64,000 nt of DNA from Gillisella vitis. GTDB taxonomy: Bacteria > Pseudomonadota > Alphaproteobacteria > Rhizobiales > Rhizobiaceae. Made by a program: the position numbers and the translations under genes. The notes below the pieces were generated by a model. It saw only the letters and a list, made by a program, of their open reading frames with translations. It had not been told where the DNA came from and did not search any database. The DNA lies in assembly GCF_021559775.1 (NCBI RefSeq), contig NZ_CP056047.1:2232001-2296000 (forward strand), read 5' to 3'. This document shows positions 17,200-26,756 of the stretch, in pieces (position 1 is the stretch's first letter; every line of letters begins with the position of its first letter).

Positions 17200-19386
17200 A
17201 TGTTCGACGATATATTGACTGCCGATTTCATTCAGGCCAGCCGTGTCTTGAAAGTCTCCTCCCCACTGGGCGACGATCAATTGCTGCCAGAGCGGATGAA
17301 GGTGGATGAGGGCGTCAATCGTCTGTTTGAAATCACTCTGCATGTCCGCGCCAAGCGTGAAGCGGTCAAACCGGAAGAGCTTATCGGTAAGCTGGTCGAT
17401 ATTTCCCTGGAAATCCGCCAGGGCGAGTTGGGCGAGGATGGCCTGCGCCGCCCGTTCAATGGCTTGGTGACCGATCTTGAGGAAGGCCCGCCGGTCACAC
17501 GTGGGTTACGCTCCTACACGCTCACCATCCGTCCGCAGATGTGGCTGCTGTCACGCCGCTCCGATTGCCGGATTTGGCTGGATATGACATCGATCCAGGT
17601 GCTGGAAACGCTGTTTTCCGAACATGGCCTGCCGCAGCCGGATATCGGCTTTCTACAGAACAAGCCACCGGCGCAAGGCTATTCTGTCCAATGGCAGGAA
17701 AATGACCTCGACTACCTGCTGCGTCGCTTGGAAGAAGATGGGATTTTCTATTGGTTTCAACATGATAAGGGCATTCATCGCCTGAAAGTCACCGACCACC
17801 AGATTGCCTGGTCAAAGGCCTCGGCCAGCGCGGAAGGCGATGACACCGTGCGGATCGCCCAAGGCTCTTCCGACCGTAACCACATCACCGAATGGATGCG
17901 GCGCTTCAGTTATGTCCCCGGTCAGCGCGTCGATGCCGACTGGAATTTTGAAACGCCGAACTTCATTCCGCGCTCGCAAACGCCCTCTCTCGTGGAGTTG
18001 CCGGGCAATGCCAAGCGCGAGCTTTACAATTACCCCGCCCGCGCCGCCGACTACCTCGAAATGGAGCGTGTCGGCAAATTGCGCGCTCAGGCGACCCAGG
18101 CGGATCACGAACGGGTCAAAGGCCAATCGACTGTGCGTGTGCTGGAGCCGGGACGACGCTTCAACCCCTATGAAGAACCCCACCCGGAACACAAATACGA
18201 AGAGCATGTGATTACCCGGATCACCCATTGGGTGGTGGATCGCTCCTATGAAACCACGGAAAACCAGCCGGAATATATCAACGAATTCGAGGCTATCCCC
18301 TCGCGCATCCCCTTAACCCCGCACCGCACCACCAAACGCCCGCGCATCGAAGGCGCGCAGGTGGCCATTGTCGCAGGCCCCTCGGGGGAAGAAATTCATC
18401 CGGACAAATACGGCCGGATCAAAGCCTGGTTCCCCTGGGACAGACGCGCCAAAAAGGACGGCTCCGACACCTGCTGGATCCGCGTCTCCCAAAGCTGGGC
18501 CGGCGGCCTCTGGGGCTCCCAGGTCATCCCCCGCATCGGCATGGAAGTGATGATCGCCTATATCGACGGCGACCCGGATAGACCGCTGGTAACAGGCGTC
18601 GTGCCGAATACGAACAACCCGGTGCCGTATGATTTGCCGGCGAACAAGACCAAGAGCGTGTTTCGGACCAATACGCATAAGGGGAAGTCAGCGCAGAAGT
18701 TTAATGAGCTGACGTTTGAAGATGAGGCTGGGCGGGAAGAAATTTATATTCACTCTCAGAAGGATCGGAATGAGAAGACCCGTAATAATCATACGGAACG
18801 CATAGACAATAACTGGGTTCAATCCGTGGGCTATAACAAAGCTATAGAAATTGGTAACAATCACAACGAAGCAATCGGTGGAAATTTTACTTTAACGGTA
18901 GGGCCGAGCGGTATCGGAAAATTAATTTCTCAAACAGATGCATGGCTACCCAAAGGTATTCCACTTGCAGGGTATGATTTTGGCGTCCTCGGCCTCGGAA
19001 TGATGGGGACCGGCAATATGTTTACTTCCGTTGACCGATCCAAGTTGGAGATCGTCGGTCTAGCAAGCGTGGAGGAGGTAAGCCTAAGCAAAACAATCTC
19101 AACTGGCGCTGAGTTCAAGGTCATTTCACGAAAGAGCATTGATATTTCGGCGCTTGAAAATCATATCGAAGATGCTGGGGGAAAACGAGTGATTCAGTCT
19201 ACGCAAAAACTCGAGTTAATCTGTGGCAACTCACGAATCACCATGCTTCCCAATGGGGAAATTATTATGGCCGGTACTAAGCTAACCATATCAATCAGTA
19301 ATTGTATTGCGATATTTACCGACACCATGGCTTCAAAAATTACGTCATTGTTCAGCGTAATTTCCAAACGTATAAATTTGAATTGA
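17200..19386 (+). CDS. vgrG: Type VI secretion tip protein VgrG
   Basis: 728 residues from MFDDILTADFIQASRVLKV. The gp27-like base occupies about residues 1-370; the gp5-like OB fold follows (GEEIHPDKYGRIKAWFPWDRR, then GMEVMIAYIDGDPDRPLVTGVV at about 387-470). The beta-helix-type region is EDEAGREEIYIHSQKD and NNHTERIDNNWVQSVG (about 503-570). The last 150 residues (ISQTDAWLPKGIPL ... ISKRINLN) are a non-standard extension encoded by clearly lower-GC DNA. VgrG trimers cap the T6SS spike, and C-terminal extensions often select or carry effectors. No core T6SS genes are in this window, so this is an orphan cargo module. Confidence 0.93.
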   Translation: MFDDILTADFIQASRVLKVSSPLGDDQLLPERMKVDEGVNRLFEITLHVRAKREAVKPEELIGKLVDISLEIRQGELGEDGLRRPFNGLVTDLEEGPPVTRGLRSYTLTIRPQMWLLSRRSDCRIWLDMTSIQVLETLFSEHGLPQPDIGFLQNKPPAQGYSVQWQENDLDYLLRRLEEDGIFYWFQHDKGIHRLKVTDHQIAWSKASASAEGDDTVRIAQGSSDRNHITEWMRRFSYVPGQRVDADWNFETPNFIPRSQTPSLVELPGNAKRELYNYPARAADYLEMERVGKLRAQATQADHERVKGQSTVRVLEPGRRFNPYEEPHPEHKYEEHVITRITHWVVDRSYETTENQPEYINEFEAIPSRIPLTPHRTTKRPRIEGAQVAIVAGPSGEEIHPDKYGRIKAWFPWDRRAKKDGSDTCWIRVSQSWAGGLWGSQVIPRIGMEVMIAYIDGDPDRPLVTGVVPNTNNPVPYDLPANKTKSVFRTNTHKGKSAQKFNELTFEDEAGREEIYIHSQKDRNEKTRNNHTERIDNNWVQSVGYNKAIEIGNNHNEAIGGNFTLTVGPSGIGKLISQTDAWLPKGIPLAGYDFGVLGLGMMGTGNMFTSVDRSKLEIVGLASVEEVSLSKTISTGAEFKVISRKSIDISALENHIEDAGGKRVIQSTQKLELICGNSRITMLPNGEIIMAGTKLTISISNCIAIFTDTMASKITSLFSVISKRINLN

Positions 19387-19393
19387 GGCACAA

Positions 19394-20233
19394 ATGACTG
19401 GTGGCATCACTTATTCTGGAAATGTAGTGCAAAGCGAACGTTCTGACGGCAATATTGCTGAATCAGTCGAAATTCCATTTAGCGACAAAAATTTTCTACA
19501 GAGAGCAGCAAACAAAAAACCGCAAATTACCCTCGAATACCTCAGATCAACTGTATCCGGATTTGCTGCCGGAACATATTCATGGCCATTTGATTATACT
19601 TTATGCCTTAATTGGATTGCAGGAACTGCCGGATTTTACGGTGGGCAAATCAAAATCCTCTGCGATAAGCAAACTAAAATCATATTAAACGTAGCAAGCG
19701 CAGCCCAAACGGCAACATATTATATGATTTTCAGAGGATTATTATGGAAATTACTTAACAATGAAGATGCGCGTCAGTTAGTTAAGAAAGAGCTGGATCA
19801 ACTCGATATAGTTGGTCAGCTTGCAAATAGACTGCCTGACGTTCTTCATTACGGTTCACGGATGGTGGGCCGCTTCATGAGTGGTATGGCGTTCACAGAA
19901 TGGATGGAAAGTGGCGGTACTTTGAGAGGACGAGCCTCAAAAGGTGCCTCTGTCGCTATAAGCACATTTAATCTCCTAGCAGCCACTTGGGGCGCAGCTC
20001 TGCATGCGTCATTAAAACATGGCGATGCGATTGATGTGGTCCAGATTTTTATATCAATTATTACCGGGGACCCTGATCACAAGCTTTCCTCGAGCGAATA
20101 TACGGAGCTTTTCAAGACAGCCAAAGAACTTGCGGAGGCCGCGCTTGAAGATCCGAAAAACGCCGAGGACTTTAAAAACTACCAACAGTTCATCAAGAAT
20201 TGGCTGCACTTTGGTGCAAGCGGGGGAAAATGA
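19394..20233 (+). CDS. Unknown protein of the vgrG island, candidate T6SS effector
   Basis: 279 residues, starting 8 bp after vgrG. I recognise no family. No N-terminal signal peptide. Hydrophobic stretches lie around residues 65-118 (DYTLCLNWIAGTAGFYGG and IILNVASAAQTATYYMIFRGLLW) and 188-210 (GASVAISTFNLLAATWGAAL), separated by a Gly/Arg-rich turn GGTLRGRASKGAS; the C-terminal 60 residues are charged and helical. This profile would fit a membrane-active toxin, but an adaptor is also possible. The DNA is low in GC, unlike the flanks, and the stop overlaps the next start. Function is inferred from position only. Confidence 0.6.
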   Translation: MTGGITYSGNVVQSERSDGNIAESVEIPFSDKNFLQRAANKKPQITLEYLRSTVSGFAAGTYSWPFDYTLCLNWIAGTAGFYGGQIKILCDKQTKIILNVASAAQTATYYMIFRGLLWKLLNNEDARQLVKKELDQLDIVGQLANRLPDVLHYGSRMVGRFMSGMAFTEWMESGGTLRGRASKGASVAISTFNLLAATWGAALHASLKHGDAIDVVQIFISIITGDPDHKLSSSEYTELFKTAKELAEAALEDPKNAEDFKNYQQFIKNWLHFGASGGK

Positions 20234-20433
20234 TGCGATTTTTGATTTTCCTAATTTGGACTTCAGCAGGAATAGCAGGAATTATCCTGATGATTTTATC
20301 AGCGATAGCGATATCGTCCGTTTTTCTTTTTAAAATAAATGATTTTAATTTTAACAATATTATGTTTTTACTAATATTTTCCGTATTATTTTTCCTTGGT
20401 GGCTATTTATATTACAAAGGAACACATCATTGA
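20230..20433 (+). CDS. Small two-helix membrane protein, candidate immunity protein
   Basis: 67 residues (MMRFLIFLIWTSAGIAGIIL...), with two hydrophobic helices (residues 3-31 and about 42-61) joined by a short polar loop KINDFNFNN. The ATG overlaps the upstream stop (ATGATG over TGA) and its own stop overlaps the next start (TTGA), so its translation is coupled on both sides. Very AT-rich. Small membrane proteins next to T6SS effectors are often immunity proteins against membrane-targeting toxins; that role is inferred. Confidence 0.55.
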   Translation: MMRFLIFLIWTSAGIAGIILMILSAIAISSVFLFKINDFNFNNIMFLLIFSVLFFLGGYLYYKGTHH

Positions 20434-21002
20434 AAAAGGGTATTTGGCAATACACCGTACCGAAAGCGATCATCTCTTTTCTAACATATATATTTCTTTG
20501 TTCACAGGCTCTTGCGGCTGAACAAGAAAATGAACTCTGCAATGCAATGGCGGAAGTTGATCGAGCGAATTGCAAGGCGTCTCTCGAGCTTCTGATGAGC
20601 GGCGGCCCGAAGCCCTACAAGCCGAGCGTCTTTGTGCGGGCGAAAGATGGAAAGTGGGCATTTCGATACGAGATGACGCAAGCTTCCGAAGCAGAGCCAT
20701 TTTGCATTCTCTTGATGAACCATCTCGTACTTCGACAAGACCGCAGCACCCTTCTGCAGTACACCTCCTACGATGACATGCTCGACTTCGACATCCCCGA
20801 ATTGGACATTCACGAAACAGCTATTCCCGGCAGATTGGGCGAAATCTTTGTTGACGTTACACGGAGACCACCCACGGTCGAACTCCCGATGGAAACAAAA
20901 GACAACGTCAATGCTGGTATTCGTGTCGAGATTCTTCAGCCCACCGCATATGCCGAGTGGGAGCGTAAGGCGGTGAAGCAAGATTGCAAGACGATTGACT
21001 GA
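20430..21002 (+). CDS. Secreted (periplasmic) protein of the vgrG island, candidate immunity/accessory protein
   Basis: 190 residues, starting with TTG inside the overlap with the previous stop. A clear signal peptide (MKKGIWQYTVPKAIISFLTYIFLCSQALAA, cleavage before EQE) predicts periplasmic location. The mature part has three cysteines (LCNAMAEVDRANCK, PFC) and one near the end (QDCKTID). I recognise no family. A periplasmic protein coupled to a VgrG-linked cargo gene fits an immunity protein against a periplasm-acting toxin. GC content climbs back to normal within this gene. Confidence 0.55.
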   Translation: MKKGIWQYTVPKAIISFLTYIFLCSQALAAEQENELCNAMAEVDRANCKASLELLMSGGPKPYKPSVFVRAKDGKWAFRYEMTQASEAEPFCILLMNHLVLRQDRSTLLQYTSYDDMLDFDIPELDIHETAIPGRLGEIFVDVTRRPPTVELPMETKDNVNAGIRVEILQPTAYAEWERKAVKQDCKTID

Positions 21003-21033
21003 CGCTACAGTTATAGAACAGGAGGACGTTCAA

Positions 21034-21339
21034 ATGCCCGCCATCACCCGCCTCGGCGATATTGGTTCCGGCCATGCCTGCCATTTCCCGCCGACGCCCT
21101 CCATAGAGGCCAGTGGCAATGTGTTCATCAACGGTCGCGGGGCCGTCCGGGTTGGGGATGCCTATGGGGCGCATGCCTGTTCGTCCTGCCCGGAGCCAAG
21201 CCATGGCCGGGCTTTGGCTGCGGGCTCGCCGACGGTTTTCATCAATGGTCAGCCTGCGGGGCGGATTGGCGATGCGATTGATTGCGGCGGGGCGGCTGCC
21301 GAAGGATCCGGCGACGTGTTCTTGGATGATGGCGCCTAA
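21034..21339 (+). CDS. PAAR domain protein (T6SS spike tip)
   Basis: 101 residues from MPAITRLGDIGSGHAC, with an excellent ribosome binding site (GGAGG, 8 nt upstream). The chain is essentially one PAAR domain: repeated short beta turns (NVFINGRGAVRVGDAYGAHAC, TVFINGQPAGRIGDAIDC) with conserved His/Cys for the zinc site. PAAR proteins sharpen the VgrG spike and can carry effectors. It closes the vgrG island. Confidence 0.92.
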   Translation: MPAITRLGDIGSGHACHFPPTPSIEASGNVFINGRGAVRVGDAYGAHACSSCPEPSHGRALAAGSPTVFINGQPAGRIGDAIDCGGAAAEGSGDVFLDDGA

Positions 21340-21491
21340 GCCGTTTCATAAGCATTCGTTTCTTTAAAGGCCCTCAACAGGCATTGTTTCACCGCCTGTA
21401 ATATCCGGTTTTATTGTCTGCGGTCACCGACCTGTCACACCTCGTTACTATAGGGCTGGGCATCTTCAATGATTGTTCGGTTCAAAAGACG

Positions 21492-22262
21492 ATGGCGAAA
21501 TTCCATTCCTATGTGATTTGCACCTCGCCACGCAGCGGCAGCACCTTGTTGTGCAATATGCTGGCAGCAACCGGAGTGGCGGGTAAGCCGAAATCCTATT
21601 TTCATCAGGGGCCGATTACCGATTGGCTGTCCTATCTCAATCTGGAAATCAACCCCGCTTAGCCGGAAAGCGATCTTCTGGCGGCGATCTTTGAAGCTGC
21701 GGTCGAGACGGGCCGCAATGGCACGGGTCTGTTTGGGCTGCGGCTGCAACGGCACAGTTTTGATCTGTTTGTCGAAAAGCTTGCCGTTCTTTACCCGGTG
21801 CTGGCCAGCGATCGGCAGCGGATCGAGGCTGCGTTCGGATCCACGCTGTTCATTCACCTGACACGCCTGGATAAGGTGAAACAGGCCGTCTCCTATGTGA
21901 AAGCCCAACAAACTGGATTATGGCATCGCGCACCCGATGGTACGGAGCTGGAACGGCTGTCTGCGCCACGCGATCCAATTTACGACGCCGCCAAAATCCA
22001 CGCCAGCTACGACGAATTCATCCAGTATGATCGCGCCTGGCAAAGCTGGTTCGACATGCAAGGCATCCAGCCCTTGCGGATCACCTATGAAGCGCTTTGC
22101 ACCGACCCCATTGCCAGCCTGAAGGATGTGCTAGTGCAACTGGGAGTGAATGGTGAGGCTGCAAGCAGCGTCGTGCCCGGCACCGCCAAGCTGGCAGACG
22201 GGATCAACCAAAGCTGGGAGACACGGTTTCGCACGGAGTATTTGCACAGTGATCCCCTATGA
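21492..22262 (+). pseudogene. Stf0-type sulfotransferase, interrupted by one stop codon
   Basis: A single frame encodes a complete Stf0 sulfotransferase apart from a TAG at 21660-21662. The N-terminal part MAKFHSYVICTSPRSGSTLLCNMLAATGVAG contains the PAPS-binding P-loop-like motif (PRSGST); after the stop the same frame continues PESDLLAAIFEAAVETGRNG ... FIHLTRLDKVKQAVSYVKA ... ITYEALCTDP to the normal end. A CAG to TAG change would explain it. Stf0 enzymes sulfate trehalose or other cell-surface sugars. It lies just after the PAAR gene and before trpL. Confidence 0.8.
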
Positions 22263-22319
22263 TCGGGGGGCTGAAAATCACTCTTGCGCGGCGTGGCGGA
22301 CCGGGTTATGAATTCCGCC

Positions 22320-22364
22320 ATGAAGATCGTTTTGTCCATGAATGCTTGGTGGTGGGTTCGCTAA
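22320..22364 (+). CDS. trpL: Tryptophan leader peptide (trpL)
   Basis: A 14-codon frame, MKIVLSMNAWWWVR, with three consecutive Trp codons (an in-frame ATG at 22308 could extend it by four codons). Rhizobial trpE(G) genes are known to be controlled by such a WWW leader peptide; in Sinorhizobium meliloti both the attenuator RNA (rnTrpL) and the peptide (peTrpL) act in trans. It ends 38 nt before a strong terminator hairpin and 120 nt before trpE(G). Confidence 0.9.
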   Translation: MKIVLSMNAWWWVR

Positions 22365-22402
22365 CGCGGCCTTGACCAGTCATGTCTGAAGACGATTGAC
22401 CC

Positions 22403-22436
22403 AAAGCCGCCCGGATTTCCTGAGGCGGCTTTTTTG
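22403..22436 (+). terminator. trp attenuator terminator
   Basis: AAAGCCGCC and GGCGGCTTT form a perfect 9-bp stem with a 12-nt loop and run into TTTTTG. Ribosome stalling on the Trp codons of the upstream leader would be expected to free the competing pairing and allow readthrough to trpE(G). The released short transcript corresponds to rnTrpL of Sinorhizobium. Confidence 0.9.
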
Positions 22437-22483
22437 TGTTCATGGCCCCTCACTGACGGGCTTTACGATGAGGAAGAAGCGCC

Positions 22484-24673
22484 ATGGCAACCATTATTCG
22501 CGACGATAATAGCGATGTCTACCAGACCCGGGGCGGGATTACGGTCACGCGCCAGCGTCGTGCCACACCCTATGCCGATGCAGTGTCCAGCTATGTCGAA
22601 AAGCTGGATGAGCGGCGCGGCGCGGTGTTTTCCTCCAACTATGAATATCCGGGCCGCTATACCCGCTGGGATACCGCCATTGTCGATCCGCCGCTGGGCA
22701 TTTCCAGCTTTGGCCGCGCCGTGTGGATCGAGGCCTATAATGGCCGGGGCGAAGTGCTGCTGTCACTGATCGCTGAAAAGCTGAAGACCGTGCCGGAACT
22801 GGTTCTGGGCGCGCTGACCACGCAGCGGCTGGACTTGACCGTGAAGACCCCCGACCGGGTATTTACCGAGGAGGAGCGCTCCAAGGCGCCCACGGTATTT
22901 ACCGTGCTACGCGCCATTACCGATCTTTTCTATTCGTCGGCTGACAGCAGCATCGGCCTGTTCGGGGCTTTCGGCTATGATCTGGCCTTCCAGTTCGATG
23001 CCATCGATCTGAAACTGACACGGCCGGACGACCAGCGCGACATGGTGCTGTTTCTGCCCGATGAAATTCTGGTCGTTGACCACTATTCCGCCAAGGCCTG
23101 GATTGACCGCTATGATTTCGAAAAGGACGGCGTAACCACGGCGGGCAAGGCCGAGACAATTGCGCCGGAGCCTTTCCGCCACACCGATACCATTCCGCCG
23201 CGCGGCGATCACCGGCCCGGCGAATTTGCCGAACTGGTGGTGAAGGCCAAGGAAAGCTTCCGCAAGGGCGACCTGTTCGAAGTGGTTCCCGGCCAAAAAT
23301 TCATGGAGCGTTGCGATAGCAAGCCCTCGGATATTTCCAAGCGGTTGAAGGACATCAACCCGTCGCCCTATTCCTTCTTCATCAATCTCGGCAATCAGGA
23401 ATATCTGGTCGGCGCTTCGCCGGAAATGTTCGTGCGCGTCAACGGACGGCGCATCGAGACCTGCCCGATTTCTGGCACGATCAAACGCGGCGACGACCCG
23501 ATTGCCGATAGCGAACAGATCCTCAAGCTGTTGAATTCCAAGAAGGACGAATCTGAGCTGACCATGTGTTCGGATGTTGACCGCAACGACAAGAGCCGGG
23601 TCTGCGAGCCGGGCTCGGTCAAGGTGATCGGCCGTCGCCAGATTGAAATGTATTCCCGGCTGATCCACACGGTTGACCATATTGAGGGCCGTCTGCGCGA
23701 CGATATGGATGCGTTCGACGGCTTCCTCTCCCATGCCTGGGCGGTGACCGTCACTGGCGCGCCAAAACTCTGGGCGATGCGTTTTGTCGAAGCCCATGAG
23801 AAAAGCGCGCGCGCCTGGTATGGCGGCGCGGTCGGCATGGTCGGCTTTAATGGCGACATGAATACCGGGCTGACGCTGCGCACCGTGCGCATCAAGGACG
23901 GTATTGCCGAAGTGCGGGCCGGTGCGACGCTGCTGAATGACAGCGATCCGCAGGAAGAAGAAGCTGAAACCGAATTGAAGGCATCGGCCATGATTGCTGC
24001 AATCCGCGACGCCAAATCCGGCCAAAATGCCAAGGCCCAGCGCGGCGTGGCAGCTGTCGGCCATGGCGTCAAAATCCTGCTGGTCGATCATGAGGACTCT
24101 TTCGTCCACACGCTGGCCAATTACTTCCGCCAGACCGGCGCTACCGTCAGCACGGTGCGCAGCCCGGTGCCGGAAGAGGTGTTTGATCGCCTGAACCCCG
24201 ATCTCGTCGTCTTGTCGCCCGGACCGGGTTCTCCATCGGATTTTGATTGCACGGCAACGATCAAGAAAGCGCGGGACCGCAACCTGCCGATCTTCGGTGT
24301 CTGCCTTGGTCTCCAGGCGCTGACGGAAGCCTATGGCGGCGTACTGCGGCAGTTGGATGTGCCGATGCATGGAAAGCCATCGCGCATCCGCGTGCTGGAA
24401 CCCGGCATCGTGTTTTCCGGCCTGAACAAGGAAGTCACGGTCGGGCGCTACCACTCGATCCATGCCGATCCGGCCAGCCTGCCCAAGGATTTCATCATCA
24501 CCGCCGAAAGCGAGGATGGCACGATCATGGGTATCGAGCATACAAAAGAGCCGGTGGCCGCCGTGCAGTTCCACCCGGAATCGATCATGACGCTCGGCAA
24601 CGATGCCGGGATGCGGATGATCGAGAATGTGGTTGAAAAGCTGGCCAAGCGGGCGAAGGTGAAGGCAGCGTGA
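22484..24673 (+). CDS. trpE(G): Anthranilate synthase, fused TrpE-TrpG
   Basis: 729 residues. The chorismate-binding TrpE part spans about residues 1-510 ([45 protein letters not shown] and [12 protein letters not shown]). The glutamine amidotransferase part follows from about 530, with nucleophile Cys607 in GVCLGLQAL and the His-Glu of FHPESIMT. It converts chorismate and glutamine to anthranilate, the first step of Trp synthesis. The E-G fusion with a leader peptide is typical of rhizobia. Ribosome binding site AGGAAG. Confidence 0.96.
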   Translation: MATIIRDDNSDVYQTRGGITVTRQRRATPYADAVSSYVEKLDERRGAVFSSNYEYPGRYTRWDTAIVDPPLGISSFGRAVWIEAYNGRGEVLLSLIAEKLKTVPELVLGALTTQRLDLTVKTPDRVFTEEERSKAPTVFTVLRAITDLFYSSADSSIGLFGAFGYDLAFQFDAIDLKLTRPDDQRDMVLFLPDEILVVDHYSAKAWIDRYDFEKDGVTTAGKAETIAPEPFRHTDTIPPRGDHRPGEFAELVVKAKESFRKGDLFEVVPGQKFMERCDSKPSDISKRLKDINPSPYSFFINLGNQEYLVGASPEMFVRVNGRRIETCPISGTIKRGDDPIADSEQILKLLNSKKDESELTMCSDVDRNDKSRVCEPGSVKVIGRRQIEMYSRLIHTVDHIEGRLRDDMDAFDGFLSHAWAVTVTGAPKLWAMRFVEAHEKSARAWYGGAVGMVGFNGDMNTGLTLRTVRIKDGIAEVRAGATLLNDSDPQEEEAETELKASAMIAAIRDAKSGQNAKAQRGVAAVGHGVKILLVDHEDSFVHTLANYFRQTGATVSTVRSPVPEEVFDRLNPDLVVLSPGPGSPSDFDCTATIKKARDRNLPIFGVCLGLQALTEAYGGVLRQLDVPMHGKPSRIRVLEPGIVFSGLNKEVTVGRYHSIHADPASLPKDFIITAESEDGTIMGIEHTKEPVAAVQFHPESIMTLGNDAGMRMIENVVEKLAKRAKVKAA

Positions 24674-25176
24674 GTGCGCTTGTCATTCAGCCGATAGAAG
24701 CGAGCAATGTCGAGAGCTTTCATCAGGCTCTCGACGCGGTCGCACGCGAGCGTCGCTATCTGAGCATGCTGGAAGCGCCGCCACTGGACCGTCTGCAAGA
24801 TTTCGTGGCTGGCCTTAAGCAAAGCAACAATCCGCAATTCGTGGCGCTTGATGGTGCGCGTGTCGTCGGCTGGTGCGACATTCGCCGCCATGACCGCGAA
24901 CTCCACGCCCATCGCGGTGTGCTGGGCATGGGCATTATCGATGGCTACCGGGGCGCTGGCCTCGGCAAACGGCTGATCGAAACCACCCTTGCGGCATCAT
25001 GGGCAATCGGCCTGCACCGGGTGGAACTGGATGCCCACGCCGATAACGACCGCGCCATCCGCCTTTACGAAAGCGTCGGCTTTGTTCGCGAGGGGGTGGC
25101 CCGCGATGCAGTGCGGATCGATGGGCGATTTGTCGATGTCATCCATATGGCGATCATTCGCTCAAACACAGCATGA
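24670..25176 (+). CDS. GNAT-family N-acetyltransferase
   Basis: 168 residues, starting with GTG that overlaps the trpE(G) stop (GTGA), so it is translationally coupled to anthranilate synthase. Acetyl-CoA motif [24 protein letters not shown], then [28 protein letters not shown], typical of RimI/phosphinothricin-type acetyltransferases. Substrate unknown. Confidence 0.85.
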   Translation: MSALVIQPIEASNVESFHQALDAVARERRYLSMLEAPPLDRLQDFVAGLKQSNNPQFVALDGARVVGWCDIRRHDRELHAHRGVLGMGIIDGYRGAGLGKRLIETTLAASWAIGLHRVELDAHADNDRAIRLYESVGFVREGVARDAVRIDGRFVDVIHMAIIRSNTA

Positions 25177-25286
25177 TCTTCATCGCACATTAATTAGCAA
25201 TATCTACTATTTATTAACGCCGCTTTGGATTATCCATCCTTCGGGTTTGACAGATTAGCAGATATCAAGGATATGAGACCCATCAT

Positions 25287-25320
25287 AAACCGTCCAGCCT
25301 TTGCAGGCTTGGGCGGTTTT
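25287..25320 (+). terminator. Terminator after trpE(G)-GNAT unit
   Basis: AAACCGTCCAGCCT and AGGCTTGGGCGGTTT form a long stem (one G-U pair, one bulge) around loop TTGC, ending in TTTT. Located 110 bp after the GNAT stop and 56 bp before the next start. Confidence 0.75.
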
Positions 25321-25375
25321 GCCGTCTTAAGGGCATGAATTTTGCAACTGGTTCGCAAATGCAGGAGTGGGCGTG

Positions 25376-26293
25376 ATGTCCGAGCATAATCCTATCGTCA
25401 AGCGTCTGGCCTTCTGGGGCATTCCGCTATCTTTCGGCGTGCTGGGCCTGAAGCTCCTGGCCTGGTGGGTCACGGGGTCCGTGGCGCTGTTGTCGGATGG
25501 GTTGGAATCCACAGTCAATGTGGTGGCGGCTTTCATCGCCTATTTCGTGATCGGCTATGCCCAGAAGCCTGCCGACCATGACCATCCCTATGGGCATCAC
25601 AAGGCCGAATATATCTCGGCTGTTATCGAGGGGGTGCTGATCGTCATTGCCGCGCTGCTGATCATGAAGGAGGCGGTGGCCGCCCTTGAAGCGCCAACCA
25701 TGCTGGATGCACCGGCGCTTGGCCTGGCAATCAATTTTACCGCCGGTGTCGTCAATGCGGTCTGGGCGACCATCCTGATCCGGGTCGGCAAGGCCAACCG
25801 GTCCCCTGCCCTGACGGCGGATGGGCAGCATATCATGTCGGATGTGGTGACATCGGTGGGCGTGCTGATCGGCCTTGTTCTGGTGGTGATCACCGGTTAT
25901 GCCATTCTCGATCCGCTGCTGGCCATTCTGGTGGCCTGCAACATCATCTATCAGGGCTGGAAAGTGATCAGCCATTCCGTCGATGGCTTGATGGACAAAG
26001 CAGTCGAACCAGCGGAAGAAGACGCGATCAAGAAGGCGATTGCCGATCACGCCAGTGGCTCGCTCGGGGTGCATTACCTGCGCACCCGCCGGGCTGGGGC
26101 AGCGACCTTTGTTGGTTTCGATCTCGTCGTGCCAGCCGTGATGCCGGTGGGCGAGGCCCATGAGATTTGCGACAGGCTGGAAGCGGCGGTGCAAGCCGTG
26201 CAGCCGGGCGCGCGGGTGACGATCCATGTGGAGCCGGAAAGTGAAGAGGCCCATGGCGTCCGTGTTAAAGTTGTTGAAGGAGAACATGCATGA
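25376..26293 (+). CDS. Cation diffusion facilitator (CDF) family metal transporter
   Basis: 305 residues with about six membrane helices followed by a C-terminal cytoplasmic domain. Metal-site motifs: [12 protein letters not shown] in helix 2, the histidine-rich [12 protein letters not shown] loop, and SDVVTSVGV in helix 5. CDF proteins exchange Zn, Fe, Mn or Co for protons; specificity is not evident. The ATG at 25376 has an AGGAG site. The end overlaps the queF start by four bases. Confidence 0.88.
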   Translation: MSEHNPIVKRLAFWGIPLSFGVLGLKLLAWWVTGSVALLSDGLESTVNVVAAFIAYFVIGYAQKPADHDHPYGHHKAEYISAVIEGVLIVIAALLIMKEAVAALEAPTMLDAPALGLAINFTAGVVNAVWATILIRVGKANRSPALTADGQHIMSDVVTSVGVLIGLVLVVITGYAILDPLLAILVACNIIYQGWKVISHSVDGLMDKAVEPAEEDAIKKAIADHASGSLGVHYLRTRRAGAATFVGFDLVVPAVMPVGEAHEICDRLEAAVQAVQPGARVTIHVEPESEEAHGVRVKVVEGEHA

Positions 26294-26754
26294 GCAAAAC
26301 CGATGTTTCCGGCCTGTCCCAACTGGGCCACCAGGTGGATGCACCGACCAGCCCTGAGACCGCGGTGCTGGAACGGGTTCCCAATACCAATGCCGGAACC
26401 GATTACGTCGTGCGCTTCACCGCGCCGGAATTCACCTCGCTCTGCCCAATGACCGGCCAGCCGGATTTCGCCCATATCGTCATCGATTATATTCCGGGCG
26501 ATTTCCTGGTGGAATCCAAGTCGCTGAAATTGTTCATGACCTCGTTCCGCAACCACGGCTCCTTTCACGAGGATTGCTCGATCTACATCGCCAAGCGGCT
26601 GGTAGAGCTTCTCGACCCGAAATGGCTGCGGATCGGTGCCTATTGGTATCCACGCGGCGGTATTCCCATTGATGTGTTCTGGCAGACCGGAGAAGCGCCG
26701 AAGGGTGTTTGGTTGCCGGATCAAGGTGTGCCGACTTATCGCGGAAGAGGATAA
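26290..26754 (+). CDS. queF: NADPH-dependent 7-cyano-7-deazaguanine reductase
   Basis: 154 residues, the size of the short type I QueF. It reduces preQ0 to preQ1 in queuosine tRNA modification. Catalytic Cys52 is in [14 protein letters not shown], and the QueF motif [22 protein letters not shown] is complete. ATG overlaps the upstream TGA. Confidence 0.95.
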   Translation: MSKTDVSGLSQLGHQVDAPTSPETAVLERVPNTNAGTDYVVRFTAPEFTSLCPMTGQPDFAHIVIDYIPGDFLVESKSLKLFMTSFRNHGSFHEDCSIYIAKRLVELLDPKWLRIGAYWYPRGGIPIDVFWQTGEAPKGVWLPDQGVPTYRGRG

Positions 26755-26756
26755 GC

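Noticed and set aside
22907..24574. 555-codon minus-strand frame opposite trpE(G)
   Set aside because: Same reason; trpE(G) is unambiguous on the plus strand.
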